64,000 nucleotides of DNA from Sclerotiophoma versabilis (GCA_012274445.1 JAAROD010000094.1:1-64000); one strand, 5' to 3'. Positions 10,742-24,103 are shown, numbered from the stretch's first letter. Program-made: numbers and translations. Notes: a model not told the origin generated them from the letters alone.

Positions 10742-12587
10742 ACGTGATCTACTATTAGCTCGATCACACCATTAGTTCGATCACCTTAATGCAGCTACCT
10801 ACCTCTTTGCCTTGATATCTCAATACTACAACTAGCTATTGTAATAAAAAGTAGATAGATTTATTTGTCTAACACAGCTGCACTTTCTTTGCACGTACGC
10901 CTATTATGTCCTGGCTTACTGCAGCTTTTACAGTGTTGAATCTACGTCTGGCTACTACCTGTATGCTTTCTCCTCTTACGCCTCTCCCTGTCTAGCTGCT
11001 CTTCTACCTCTCTTTGAGCAATTAAATCCTCTGCCTCTGCCTGCAACAGGGTCTTTCCCTTCTGAATCTGCTTCTTTTTGCGCTTTTTGCGCTTAGAAGC
11101 AGCGTTGTTAGCTGCCTTAAGCTTAGCTATCCTAGCTGCTATAAGCACCTGAGAATGTACTATTATTAAAGCCCCCTTTCTAAATTGCTAGACTATCTTA
11201 ACAACTAAGACAGGCAAAGAGCTAACAAGGGCTTAAACTTTGTCTAAAAGTAAGGTTAATTAAGCGTCTATCTTAAGAGTAGTGCTTGGTGTCTTAGGTT
11301 ACTAAGGGGTAGGTCCTGGTGCAGGTGGAGTTGGCGTACGAAGCTTCACATCAAGCTTAGATAGCACTGCCTCTAGGTTATCTAGAACTAAACCAGTTGC
11401 CCTAAAACCTAATCTAATATTGTTAGATAAAAAATTGCCCTTGTGCACCCTTTTATAAGCGTCTAGAAAGGCCTTTTTATTAATATAGTTAATGTAGCAG
11501 TTTGCTAAGACTCTAATCTCCTGCTTGTATGCAAGCTTTAAGGCAGTAAAACAACTAACGTTAAGCGGCTAAAGAAGGTATAAGGCGTAAGCAGGCATAT
11601 AGAGAGTAATTATCTTGTTCTCCTTGTAAAGGTCCTAGAAAATAATTAATTAGTAGCTCTTATAGCTATTAAGTATAAGCAGCTAGTAGCTACCTACTAC
11701 ACGTGCCTCTGTATACTAAATAAAATGCTTTAACTAGTTAAGACCAACCTTATTAGTAGTCTAACTGTTATTGCTAACAGCAATCCTCTACTCTTTATTA
11801 CTTTAGTAATACTAGGCTTTATTATAGTGCTTTGCTCTAAGGATAAAGAAGCCTAGGATTAACTACCCTTTAGCATTAATACTAGTAATTAACGTAGCCT
11901 ACTTATAATTACTAGGTTGGACTCTAAGTAGCTTAAGACGCCTCTTAGATGCAGTAACAACCTTAACAGTTCCTCTAACACCTATTTAGAAGCTAGTCTT
12001 ATTAAAGTTGTAGGTATCTTTGTCTAGGATACTATACTTAGCTTTAGTATTGCGTATAAGGTTAAACTAGAGGCTAATAATATTTAGATTGCTACACAAG
12101 ACCCTCTAGTAATCCTAAAGTCTAGTTACCTAAGATTTAATATTAGGTTAGCAGCAAGTAAGCTAGTATATCTAGTTAATGCTAACTCTCCTACCTCTAC
12201 GCGTATTAAGCAGTTAATTAGCTATATTACGCACATTATTAAGAGTAGGAGTAAATCCTTGCGTGTTAAGGTCCCTTATATGCTTTATAAGGGCCTCCTC
12301 TTTAGGCTTTGTAAGCTTTAATTAGCTGTAGTAGGAATTACGTTGTAAAGTTATCCTAGCGCGTTAGTTGCAAAGGGTGCTTTAAGGAACATTGTAGATA
12401 GCAGCAGCGTGTTGCTGGCTAATTGACGCGTTAGATTTAATTAACTGTATTACAAGGATAACCCTTTCTTTACAAGAAAGCAGCTTAAGATTAGGTTGTT
12501 GAGACATTAGAGTAGATAGTGGAAAGAGAGGTGGGTTTGACACGGTGATCGAACTAATGGTGTGATTGAGCTAATAGTAGATCACGT
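10742..12587 (-). mobile_element. Fot/pogo-type DNA transposon, moderately RIP-mutated
   Basis: Terminal inverted repeats of about 44 bp (start ACGTGATCTACTATTAG) at 10742-10785 and 12544-12587 differ at one position, and TA flanks both ends (10740-10741, 12588-12589). The 1846-bp length, TIR style and TA target fit the Fot1/pogo branch of Tc1/mariner. A transposase pseudogene fills the minus strand. Compared with the copy at 2637-4468 it keeps far more G and C, so it is either younger or less exposed to RIP. Confidence 0.88.
10861..12507 (-). pseudogene. Fot/pogo-type transposase pseudogene with zinc knuckle
   Basis: The frame starts with ATG at 12507 (MSQQPNLKLLSCKE, then ASISQQHAAAIYNVP, an HTH-like DNA-binding start) and ends at TAA 10861-10863, about 549 codons, interrupted by RIP-type stops. 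Near 11655-11690 the block LLILNSYKS stands where the family has the catalytic LDGH; Asp has become Asn by a G-to-A change. The C-terminal tail 10942-11148 is open and lysine/arginine-rich (ASKRKKRKKKQIQKGKTL), as in Fot-like proteins, and after a TAG stop it continues into a CCHC knuckle CKSCSKPGHNRRTC (about 10870-10912). Established: DDE transposase of the DDE_1 family. The copy cannot be active. Confidence 0.8.
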
Positions 12588-12589
12588 TA

Positions 12590-12941
12590 ACACAAATAAT
12601 ACATCGCTGCTTCTAGGTTATATACTACACATTCTACACATGCAATTTATTAATACGCTATCTTACTTCTATATAGATCTCTATATCCTAGCTTTTTTAC
12701 AATAGGTCTATATTAAAGCTTTCTCTAAGATAGCTTAAATTCTATTTATAATCTTAGCTTATAGAAGTAAAAAGACTAACGTCTGTCCCTAGGTAGCGAG
12801 ACACCCTGCGTAACGGGATGCCACAGACACTCCCTAACACAACAAACTCAACAATAGGTTAGAAGAACAGGTATTTTCAGAATAGTAGCCTTAGTTTGCA
12901 CAATCTATTCTCTTTTGATGTTTTTTAGAAATAGTTTCAGC
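12590..12941. other. intergenic DNA
   Basis: AT-rich to about 12,780, then balanced. Nothing recognisable on either strand. Confidence 0.4.
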
Positions 12942-14250
12942 TTACCATGCAATACGCCAATCTAGTATAAGCGTCCCGCGACCGCGTCGCTTTCGACCAA
13001 CATTTAGGAGTGCGATAACATAATCAGCTTCGGTTTTTTGCTTGATGTGAGTATTATTGGCCTCGCTCTCCTTGATGTAGATTGTGACGTGCGCATCGGC
13101 AAGAGCCAGTATGCTCTTCAGATTGACAATGAACTTACCCACTTCATGGATAGGCTCTTGATACATGCTAAGCACAATCTCCAGAGGTAATTGTGGTATA
13201 AAATCTTGATCAAGGAGGACTGGAGCGCGACGGTCTTGTCGTTCAGTGAAATTCAGAATTCCATACGCCGCCCAAAGTGAGGCTACACTGATTCCAAGCA
13301 AGCACCTGCCAAACGTATTGTTTTTTGAGCTTGATACTAACGCTGGCACTCGAGGGTGGTGTAACTCCTCGGTGAGGCTGATGGTGTCGCTGTCTTCCGC
13401 TGATAGCGCCAAGGGTGAACTTATAAGCTCATATGTGCTATAGGTATTCCGAGAGTTCTGCATCGAGATACGGACGCAAGTTCTGCTGCCGATGCACGTT
13501 ACTGCAAGGAAGAAGCTGAAAAACTGATATATGTTCGTGTACGAGCGGCGTATCGATAGCGTCGAAGAGCATCCTACGATGTCAGTAAGAGTGGTAAGAG
13601 TCAGAGCGTCCCAGATGCCATATACTGTAAGATGAGTAATTGGGGAAGATGTGTCAGCTACTTCGTCGTCAATAGGAAGCAACATCGACTTTCCCAGTAT
13701 CATCGCTAGAGCGGATGCCAAGGCGTTGAGGGCGAGCAATGGAACATTTCCGATGTCGACGGCGAAAATCTGATCGCCTGTTCCAAAGATCATTACCCGA
13801 ACTACGCCCACCAGCGCTCCTGCGGTAACAGGTAGAACAGAATGAACCAAGCTCTCCGAAATTATGTCTGGATGATGTATGATGACAGTCTTCCAAAGGC
13901 CTTGAGCAACTCCAGCAAACATCATGGCCGGGATCGATGCCGCCAGGTTCGGCACAGTGAGTCGATACTCTGTGAATAGAATTCCAGCGCTCGCTAGCAT
14001 CAGTAGACTCATATAAAGCGGTTCCGCGTATGTGTGCGGTGCTGTGCCGTTGATATAAAGTAACAAATCTTCAGCAAAGAAGGCTATAAGCTGGTCGAGG
14101 TCAGTATTGCTGTAATGATGTCAAACAAACACGTATCTATCTTACTGTAATCATGACCAAGGTCGGCAGATTGTGAAAATGTGCCAATGAACGGTGCCCT
14201 CTCGCTGTAACTGGTCACAACAGGTATGAAAGCCAAGGCTTATGCGCTTA
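12942..14250 (-). pseudogene. membrane protein plus DUF3431-like domain, truncated
   Basis: A long open frame (14,063 down to 12,942) and an upstream coding piece (about 14,250-14,140: ALAFIPVVTSYSERAPFIGT, ending near SADLGHDYS). They are joined by either a very short intron or an indel; phases do not match a clean 36-bp GT-AG intron, so I favour an indel. The first part has about seven or eight hydrophobic spans (for example LYMSLLMLASAGILF, LPVTAGALVGVVRVMIF, FFSFFLAVTCIGS, CLLGISVASLWAAYGIL). The end, PLEIVLSMYQEPIHEVGKF to VIALLNVGR, resembles the beginning of the fungal DUF3431 (glycosyltransferase-like) domain, whose conserved continuation after NVGR is missing. Both ends are lost: the 5' side runs into RIP DNA at 14,250 and the 3' side into unrelated sequence. 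Confidence 0.5.
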
Positions 14251-14259
14251 ACAGAAACC

Positions 14260-17047
14260 TTAATACACCTTACTTCGTCGAGCTATCACACGCACTGCTT
14301 AAACACGATAGATTCACGCATTAAGTCCTAATAAATAGTACACTAAGAGGAAATTAGTAGTCACTATTATGCAGAATGTGCGGAGGATTTAACAGCTAGA
14401 CATAACAGTACGTAATTCAACCTAGTTACTTTCTTAACGCAGCACTAATGCTTTAATAACGCATCTTAGGCTTACATTAAACAGCTTATCTCCTCTAAGA
14501 GCGCTATAGTCAACCATTGCTCCTTTCTATTAAACACTCGTGCACCTGGGCAGATAGGTAATTTCACTACACTCTTCTTAGCTCTCTAGTCTAACTCTAC
14601 TGCTTCTATCTTAGTTCTATTAAACAATAATCTAACTGCAGGCTATATAAATTTATAATAATCTACTATAACTAAAGACTCTGTGCGAATATGCACTGCT
14701 AGACGCAGTATATTATCTAGAGACGACTTTAGTAATTTAGTTGCATTACTTCTTAACTTAGTGCTAAGAAGAGGCTAAAACGCTTTAGTTAGGTAGCTGC
14801 TTAAAGACTCTGTTATACTTGCAACTACTACGTCCTAGAAGCCTTTGTCTTTAATAAGAGACTTATAAACCATAACATTAAGATTGCAGAGAGACGTTTA
14901 GCCACCTAGAACTTATAAGTTAGTAGCTTAAAAATATTGCATGCGAATCTGTACGTACACTAAGTAGAAATAAGGTTGCGGTACGCTTGCAAGAGCGGTG
15001 TGACTGCTATTAGATGCGATTAATACTTACTTCTAAATACCTAACTATAGATAGCGGCTCCTGTAAGAGCCTGTACAAGCTTATATGCAGTAAGAGCATA
15101 GAAGGAGTCTAGTGTAGCTTCTAGGCTGGTTAGGCTGAACACTACGTGCAGAAGATTGTCTAAGTTAGTAGAGCTACCTCTAAGGTCCCTAATTAACAGC
15201 ATATGCAACCTACCTGCTACTAATACTCTAACAAGCTCGTGTTTTAGCTAGTAAAACTAGATAATAAGTTAATCTAAGCCTCTTACTGTGTTAACCCTGT
15301 TGTTAATATAGAGATATTGTTCTAAGGTTGTTTAGTCTTTAAGCATTTTCTCTAGCTTATAAATCTAGTACTTATTCTAAATAAGAACCTTTTGCATGTG
15401 CTCTAGTACATCTCTTATGCTTAAGGCTACCTATAACTGCTGTTTTATAATTTTATACTTCTATTTAGCCTTTTTATAGTACTCCTTATAAATAATAAGT
15501 TACACAGCTATTATAGAATACTCTATCTTAGAGAGTCTAGTAGGTAAATACCTAATCTTTATTATTAAGCTAATGTATTAGTTATTTAACTAAAAATTAT
15601 TTAGGATTTCTATAAGCTTACCTTTTATACCTAATAGTAGAACTATAGCCTAGAGTAGCTAAATTACTGTTAGTAGTATATAGTAAGCTTTTACGCGCTT
15701 TTCTTATAGAAGCTTACTCTTTTCTCTATTACTACGTTTAAAGGGTTGCATTTTGCTTTAGAGAAAGGAGATTTTAGTAATATACTCTAATGTTTATCTA
15801 GCTTAAGTATAGAAAAAGAGAAAGAAAAGAAAGATAGAGAACCTTTAAAGATAGTTAGAATAATAACCTGTATATATACCTATAAGTTTTCTCTTTTTAA
15901 ATGCTACGCTAGGTGCTAGGTGCTAACGCCTGCTACTATATAGTTATTAGCTATTCTACTGTCTCTAACTACTTTAATACCTATATTAGAGTTTAGTAAA
16001 CCTAGTATAAAGTAATTATATAGATTTATTTCTATAAGAATATATATTCTATTATAGATCTAAATATATTAAGAGTGCTAAACTGCAGATCTTCTTAAAG
16101 ATAGAAATAAATATAGTGCTTTATCTATATAACTGTCTATATAACTATCTAGCTATATTAATATATAAAGTAGACTTTAGCTCTTTAACTATACTAAGAT
16201 ATTATAAAGGTTACTAACCTATATTAGATAAGAGATATACTAATTAGAATAAATAGATAGAAGTAATAAGTAGACATCTATTACTTAATATATAATAGTT
16301 TCTTAATAACTATTATCTATATAGCTTAGTAGTAATATACTTCTAATAGAGAGATACTAAAAAGGCTTATCTACTAATATTTATATTATATATATAATAT
16401 ACTATAAGATAGAAGATATTTATTAGTAAAGTAATACTAAGCTAAAAGAGAAAATAAAGCTAAAGGGGGTCTAGTATAATATAAGTAGATTACTTTTCTT
16501 ACTTTTTAAGGCCTATAATAAAGTATAAAGTTATTTATCTACTTTCTCTAGTTTCTTCTTTTAACTATAGAATTTTTTCTATTTAACTCTATATACTCTT
16601 AGAATACTACTAAGAAGATACCTTTATTCTTAAACTATAAGAAATTTTATAAGATATAGAATATACTCTTATAGAATTAGGTTATAGTAAACTAACTCTT
16701 TTTTTTACTTTTAGATTATAGTTTATAGAAGCTAACTACTACTAAGTAGGGCTAACTTACTTCTAATAGTATCTATTCTGTTTCTATAAGTATAAGTCTC
16801 TAAATATAAGTAACTAATATTTTTTTTAATACTACCTAAGTAAGTTAGGCTTTTATAGATAAAGTTACTAATAATAAAATTCTTTACTATAACTAGGCTA
16901 GGCCTTATTTTATAAACTAAGAATTACTTCTAGAAAGTAAGAGTAAAGATAGAATATTTCTATAACTTAAGGCTGTTAAGTAGCAGAATACTATTAACCT
17001 ATATTCTAATAAACTGTTTAGCCTTTCTAAGAGTAGTTAAGACAGAG
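14260..17047. other. AT-rich RIP block with a decayed minus-strand gene
   Basis: From about 14,380 to 14,960 the minus strand still reads as protein between stops (for example SVVKLPICPGARVFNRKEQW, LLSTKLRSNATKLLKSSLDN, DVVVASITESLSSYLTKAF), so a repeat-borne gene was here; I do not recognise its family. From about 15,300 to 17,047 I see only TA-rich sequence without assignable content. Confidence 0.4.
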
Positions 17048-17535
17048 TATTATAATCCTGTGTAAATAAAGTAGTATAGTAATTAAGTAGCTAACTATAG
17101 CTCTTACCTATAAACTAGAGATAGAGTTAGAAAGAATCTTTCTTTATATAGTTATGTAACATACTTATTAATAAGTATAATATATATAACTTACTTATAA
17201 ATAAGTATTATATATTATTACTTATTAATAAGCAATACTATATATTTTATTAGACTAACTCTAGTTACTTATTAATAAGTATTATCTCCTAGTAAGTATA
17301 TAGCAAGTAGGAATATAACCCTTATAGTTTGTGTTTAACCTTATTAATTAAGTTTATCTTTAGAACCTTAACCTAACTCTTAAGCTAGATAGTCTACTCT
17401 ATACTACTTATTATTAACTCTATTATTACAGTGTTTTACTAGGTAATAACCTAACCTAATCTACTGCGTGCTGTTTATACCTAAGAACTAATAGAATTAG
17501 TACTTACAGTCTTTAACTAAAGTATAACTTTAATA
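17048..17535 (+). repeat. LTR of gypsy family 1, plus orientation
   Basis: 488 bp that match, reversed, the LTRs at 18751-19212 and 50601-51087, from the degraded TGTTACAATCC-like start to the TTTAATA end. It contains the same set of ACTTATTAATAAGT-type palindromes. The 5-bp flanks differ (CAGAG left, GCTAC right), so it is not a simple solo LTR with target duplication; what lies to its right is the 0.8-kb segment also found at 63,075. Confidence 0.7.
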
Positions 17536-18326
17536 GCTACTAGTAGAACCTTAAAGATAGTTAAGGCTACTACTAAGTAAGCTACTAGAATTCTATATAC
17601 TATAAGTAGAAGTAAATATAATAATATATAGATATAGAAGATTATTAAAGAAAAAGACTTTTAGAAAAGTATATAAAACTTATAAAATAATTAATAAGTT
17701 AAGTATAAGGTAAAGAAAGAAAAAAGCTTTTAGAGAAAGGTATATATAGTTTATATAGAAAACCTAAACCTATATACCTTTACTAAGGCTATAGAGGCCT
17801 TAAGGTAAATTTAATAGACTAATAGTTACTATATAAATAAGTAATTATAAGTTAAGTTTTAAGATAAAGTAATATAACTAATTAGAACTATTATTAGTAT
17901 AAGAGCTATATATAAATAGGTTATAATTAGCTAGAGCTATATAAGTAAAAGTAAAGAGGTTTATATATAATAAGATTATAGCTCTATAGTAAAACCTAGA
18001 TTACCTAATTTAGATACTATACTTTATTTTAGAAAGGTAACCTATAGGTAACTATTTTACTATTATATTACTATACTAGTTCTATATATAGGTAAATATA
18101 TTAAAGAAAAGAAAAGAAGTATTATAATAGGCTAAGCTCTAAATATATAGAACTATATACTAAACATATATATATAATTATAGAAGTATAGCTTAGTACT
18201 TTACTATATCTTATATAAAAAGAAAAAAGTCTTTTTTCTTCTTTATCTTTTTACTTCTATAGTATAGAATAAATATATACTTATTAAAAGGCTACTTTAA
18301 CTCTTAATAATTACTTATAGTATAAA
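17536..18326 (+). repeat. 0.8-kb repeat segment shared with 63075-63852
   Basis: Begins GCTACTAGTAGAACCTTAAA and runs parallel to 63,072-63,852 with scattered transitions. Weak protein-like text remains on the plus strand in the less damaged copy. I cannot say whether it is gag-like coding sequence, an untranslated region or a separate repeat. Both copies are followed directly by gypsy family 1 sequence in plus orientation, but at different points of that element. Confidence 0.6.
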
Positions 18327-18750
18327 TTATATATAATAAAAAATTATTAAAAGTAATAGGTATAATACTATTCTTTATTATCTATAGAAGATACCTAAAT
18401 CTCTTTACTAGATTACTTAATTACTCTATTTAAATAGAATTAGTAATAGCCTTAGTATTTAAGGTAAAGAAAGTATATTAGAAATTACTTAAATATATTA
18501 TATAAGCTTAGAAACAAGCTAATTTATATATTAACTAGAAATAAAAGATAGTACCTTAGCTAAAGAAAGAGAATAAAGTCTATTATCTTATAAAGTATTC
18601 TAGAATATAGAAAGTAATAAAAGAAAATAGATAAGGTTAAAGTTAGACTATTATTTTTTCTAAATAAATTAGCCTAGTTAACTATTAACTTAAGCTACCT
18701 AAGAATATAGAGATTTATTAAGTATCCTATATTATATTATTAGAATCTAC
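18327..18750 (+). mobile_element. gypsy family 1 fragment, plus orientation, split by insertion
   Basis: This stretch is the reverse complement of about 20,030-20,400 of the neighbouring element, so it is a piece of the pol region of another copy lying in the opposite direction. It ends with TCTAC, the left target duplication of the element inserted at 18,751; its continuation resumes at 26,073. Confidence 0.65.
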
Positions 18751-19212
18751 TATTAAAGTTATACTTTAGTTAAAGACTATAAGCACTAGTTCTGTTAGTT
18801 CTTAGGTATAAACAGTGTATAGTAGATTAGGTTAAGTTATTACCTAGTAAAATACTATAATAATAGAGAGTAATAATAACTAAGATAGAGTAGACTATCT
18901 AGCTTAAGAGTTAGGTTAAGATTCTAAAGATAAACTTAATTAAGAAGGTTAAATATAATACTATAAAGTTAGTATTCTATATACTATATACTTACTAGAA
19001 GATAATACTTATTAATAAGTAACTAGAGTTAGTTTAATAAAATATAAAGTATTACTTATTATTAAGTAAATTATATATATTATACTTATTAATAAGTATG
19101 TTATATAACTGTATAAAGAAAGATTCTTTCTAGCTCTACTTCTAGCTTATAGGTAAGAGCTGTAGTTAGCTACTTAATTACTATACTACTTTATCTGCAT
19201 AGGATTATAATA
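18751..19212 (-). repeat. 3' LTR of element 18751-26072
   Basis: 462 bp, TATTAAAG start to TTATAATA end, RIP-decayed forms of the TGTTGAAG...TTGTAACA termini seen in the better copy at 50601-51087. Because the element reads on the minus strand this is its 3' LTR. Confidence 0.75.
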
Positions 19213-22200
19213 CTATTCTTCTTCTTCTTTAGGTTTCTTCTTAAACTATATAACTAGAATCTAGGCTTATATAAAACTAAGCTTATCTCTATATCTAGTA
19301 ACTAGTATATTAAGATATCTTCTTATACCTATAACTTTTAACTTAGCCTAGAAATTTATTAAGCTAATACTTCTACTAAAGTCTTTTATAACTATTATTT
19401 CTTTAAAGGCTATAAGTACTATATTATACTAAATACTATAAAGTATCTAAAGTATACTAAGTATATAAATACTAGAAAGCCTTATATTTATATATTATAG
19501 AAGTTACTAGATTATACTTATAAAAAGTATAAAAAGAAGGTAGAAGAAAATAAGACTTTATTAGTAACTTATATTATATAGTTATTATAAAATAAGAAGA
19601 TTCTTAAATAGGCTAAGAATTATATATAGAAAAAGGTACTACATATAGTAAATAAGATAGCTAAATTAAAAGAACTAAATCTTACTAAGAAAATAAATTA
19701 TCTAGTAGTATTAATAGGTATATATACCTTATTTATAACCTAGGCTACTTTTAGGCTTATTAAGAAATCTATTATAAATTATAGTACTTCTATACTAATT
19801 AGTAGTAATTTATAAAGTATATTAGAGGTTCTTATATATTTTTTAATTCTAGGTATCCTAACTACTTAACTAGGTATTAAGTACTCTTTTTAGTTCTTTA
19901 ATATATTATTATTTTTATAACTTCCTACTTATTATTACTAATAGCTTAGTAGTAGAAGTCTTTTTAGGTTAGTATTCTTAGGTTAGCAGGTTCTAATAAT
20001 AAGATATAGAATACTAGGTTAATCTTTATATCTTTAGGTAGCTCTAGCTAATAGTTAACTAGGCTAATTTACTTAGAAATAAAAAATAGTCTAACTTTAA
20101 CCTTATTTGGTTTTTTTATTACTTTCTATATTCTAAGAATTTTTATAAGAAGATAGACTTTATTTCTCTTCTTTAGCTAAGGTATAATTTTTTATTTCTA
20201 GTTAATATATAAATTAGCTTGTTTCTAAGCTTATATAATAATTTTAAGTAATTTCTAATATATTTTCTTTTCCTTAACTACTAAGGCTATTACTAATTTT
20301 ATCTAAATAAAGTAATTAAAAGATTAAGTAAAGAGATTTAGATGTCTTCTATAGTTTATAAAGAATAGTATCATACCTATTACTTTTAATAACTTATTAT
20401 TATATATAATTTATACTATAAGTAATAGTAAAACCTAGTTATTTTATTTCTAGTTACTATAAATCTAAAGGTATATTTTTATAGTCTAATTTATTCTCTT
20501 TATCTATTTATCTATCTATAGATAATAGGCTGTAGATAGCTTTTTCTTAGTAGCTAATATAGTAAATATTATAGTCTCATAATTTTATATAAAAAGCTTA
20601 TCTCTATTACTAATAATTAACTTAGGTATTCTATAGTTATAGATAATCTAATTATAAAATACTATAGCTAACTATTACGTAGTATAACTATATCTAAATA
20701 GTATTATTTTAGTATACTTAGTAAATTAGTCTCCTATAATAAAGATTAAGTTATAGATATATTCTATAATAGAGTTCTTAGAGAGTAGTAGCTATATAAT
20801 AAAATCTATTATAATATTTATCTATAGTACTATTAGTAGCTTTATTACTTATACTTCTCTATACTTAGTATATATACTATACTTATTCTATTAGTACTAT
20901 ATATAGTTTCTAATAAACTTAGTAACTTTATTTTTTATATTAGAAAACTTATAGTATTACTTAATAAGTTCTATAGTATAAGTAATACTAGAGTGTCTAT
21001 ATAGTATATTATTATAATATTTTATAATAACTTCTTTTTAAAGTTTCTTTAGTACTTACTCTAGAATATATTATTTCTGCTTAACTTATATTACTAGATT
21101 AAGCTACTATAATAGTCCTAATATCCTATTCTTATTAACTTTAAGAAAAGTAAATTTATTAATTATCTTTTTACTTATAAGGTTATAGTATTAGCTAAGT
21201 ATATCTACTCTGCTATTCTCTTTTTCTAGCATTTAAAAGATCTTAAACTTATAGTAACTAAGTATTTCTAACTAGTATAATTATTATTAGTTTAGAACCT
21301 TAGTAGTAGTAAAGTGTACTAAGTTCTTATAATCTATATAGATAGTAAGTTTAGAGTAGCTTTCTATATATACTCTCTAATATTATAATATATTAATAAT
21401 AGCTATAAGCTCTTTATTATATATATTATAAGATTCTTCTAGTACTATAAACTTCCTTAAGTAGTAGGTAATTAGGTACTATTAACTATATTATTCTTAA
21501 GTAATATATACTTTTAATACTAAATCTAAAGTATTTATTTTAAGATATATAGGTTTACTACTTCTAAATATAATTAGTATAGAAGGCTCTATATATACTT
21601 ACTTAAGTAATTAGAAAGTATTCTCTTATACCTATTTCTACTTAAAGAGTATATTCTTCTATATTAGTTTTATAAGTAGTAAGGCCTTTATAGAGTAGTT
21701 CTTAATAAAGTATTAGTTAAAATTAATAAATTTAAGAAATTCTTAGATTTTCTTAACTATAGTAGGTGTTAGCTAATTCTTTATAACCTAGATTTTCTTT
21801 TTACTTATCTTAACTCTATATCTTTCTATAATATAGCTAAGAAATTTTACTTCTTTCTTATACTATTTATATTTCTCTAGCTTTAACCTAAGGTCTGCTA
21901 TTACTAAGTATTCTAATACTTATTATATATAGACCTTATATTTCTCTAGTATCTTACTATATACTAGAATATTATTAAGGTATACTACTACTATAATATC
22001 TAGGTATGCCTACAGCATATTATTAATTAGTACCTAATATACTACTAGTGCATTAGTTAGCCTAAATAGTATAACTATATACTTATAGTAACTATAATAG
22101 GTTCTAAATACTATCTTCTATTCTTTACCTTTCTTTATATATATAAGGTTATATACTCTATATAAGTTAAGTGTAGTAAAGAACTTTACTTTAAATAACT

Positions 22201-23609
22201 AGTTCTATAACTTAGATATATTAGGTAGTAGGTAATAATTCTTAATAGTAATATTATTTAACTTCTAGTAGTTAATATAAAGCCTTAGCTTACTATCTTT
22301 CTTTAGTATAAATAGAATAGAGAATTCTGCTAGAGGTTTAGATTTTCTAATAAATTCTTCTATAAGGTTCTTCTTAATATACTTATATAGTATCTTAAGC
22401 TCTTTCTTAGATAACTAATATATAGGCCTAAAGAGTAGTTCTTTCTCTTCTTTAAGTTTAATCTTATAATACTAAGGTTAATACTTAGGTAGTACCTTTA
22501 TATATAACTCTTCTTTAAATATCTATATATACTATCTATATATATCTAGTATACTAGAAGGTATACTCTTATTTTTCTTAACTATTATAAAGGGGCTTTC
22601 TTTATCTATATAGTTAACTACTCTATCTTAGCACGTCTTATATTTTAAAGAGAGATTATTAATCTTCTTCTTATCTACTAGCTATAATATATACTATATA
22701 GGCTGTAATATATTAGTACTATATTTATATTATCTTAATAAAAGCTGTTTCTATATCTAGTTTATATCTAGATTATACTTTTATAACTAGAGAAGTTCTA
22801 GTATAATATTATATATAGCCTTTATAAAAACGTCTAGAGTTAAATTCTTATAGTACTTCTATATTTCTAGAAAGGCTGCTATTACTTTATATATAATATA
22901 TAGCTCTTCTAGTATTAATTTTCTATTAGCTACTTAGAGTAAGTAGGTATATTTCTTTATATATAGTATAAGACCTACTTAGTATATTACTATCTAGAAT
23001 ATATAGTTTACTTGTACTCCTAAGTCTAGAAGTGCTAATAATACTACTCTATTTAACTTAATAGGTAGTCTAATAAGTAAGCTGTTTCTAATAGTATTAA
23101 GAGATTACTCAGTAGAGTACTCTTTTAGCGCTTACCTAAAAAAATCTTCTTATTACTAAATTTATAGATAATCTTACTACCTTTATATAGCTTATAGTTT
23201 AGATTAAAGTAATACTACTAATATAGATTATATTAGAAGCTGTTAATAACTAATTATATATATATAATTACCTAGTAGTTATCTATATTTAGAAAGTATA
23301 GCTTAGAATACTTATTCTAAAAGTATATCTTAAATATATTATTCTTATAATTATACTATTATTTTCTATATATAGTCTTAGAAGGTAGAAACTATTTCTT
23401 TTTTAGTTTTTCTAACTTATATATGCAACAGGCATTATACACGTATACTATCTATAATAGTTTTCTATAATTTAGATTTTAGTAGTCTAGAGTATAGTCT
23501 AGTTATAGGTTTAGAAGTAACGCTAGCTTCCTATTAAAGTTAGATTTATTTCTACTTTAGTTATTATTTACTTATTTCTTAAGCTCCTATCATATAGTAT
23601 AGTTACTAG

Positions 23610-24103
23610 CTGTTATAAACCTTAGGAGGTAGTATAGTAGAGGATAAGAGAAGAAAGAATTAATAATACTTAGAAATAACCTAATAGTCTTTAAAAAGGT
23701 TAGTAATACAGAAACTAATAACATATAACTCTACCTATTCTAATCTCTTAGTAGAACACTATAATAGAATATATTATATACGTTCTAAGAAATTCTATAA
23801 TATTCTATAATATACTAGAAGTAGAATAACCTTAGAATATTAGAATATATATAGAATATTTATTAGTATATAGCATGTAGAAATATAACCCTTATAGTTT
23901 ATATTTAACCTTATTAATTAAGTTTATCTTTAGAATCTTAACTCTAACTCTTAAGCTAGATAGTCTACTCTATACTACTTATTATTACCTTCTATTATTA
24001 TAGTATTTTACTAGGTAATAACTTAACCTAATCTACTGCGCGCTGTTATATCTAAGAACTAATAGAACTAGTACTTATAGTCTTTAACTAAATATAATTT
24101 AAA
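23610..24103 (+). repeat. nested solo LTR inside the gypsy element
   Basis: A 494-bp LTR of the same broad family, in opposite orientation to its host element, sits between ACTAG (23605-23609) and ACTAG (24104-24108). The sequence on both sides is contiguous in the related element at about 55,470-55,500, which shows exactly what was inserted. Its first half diverges strongly from the other LTRs, suggesting a subfamily. The base C at 23,610 is either the first LTR base or a target irregularity. Confidence 0.75.
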
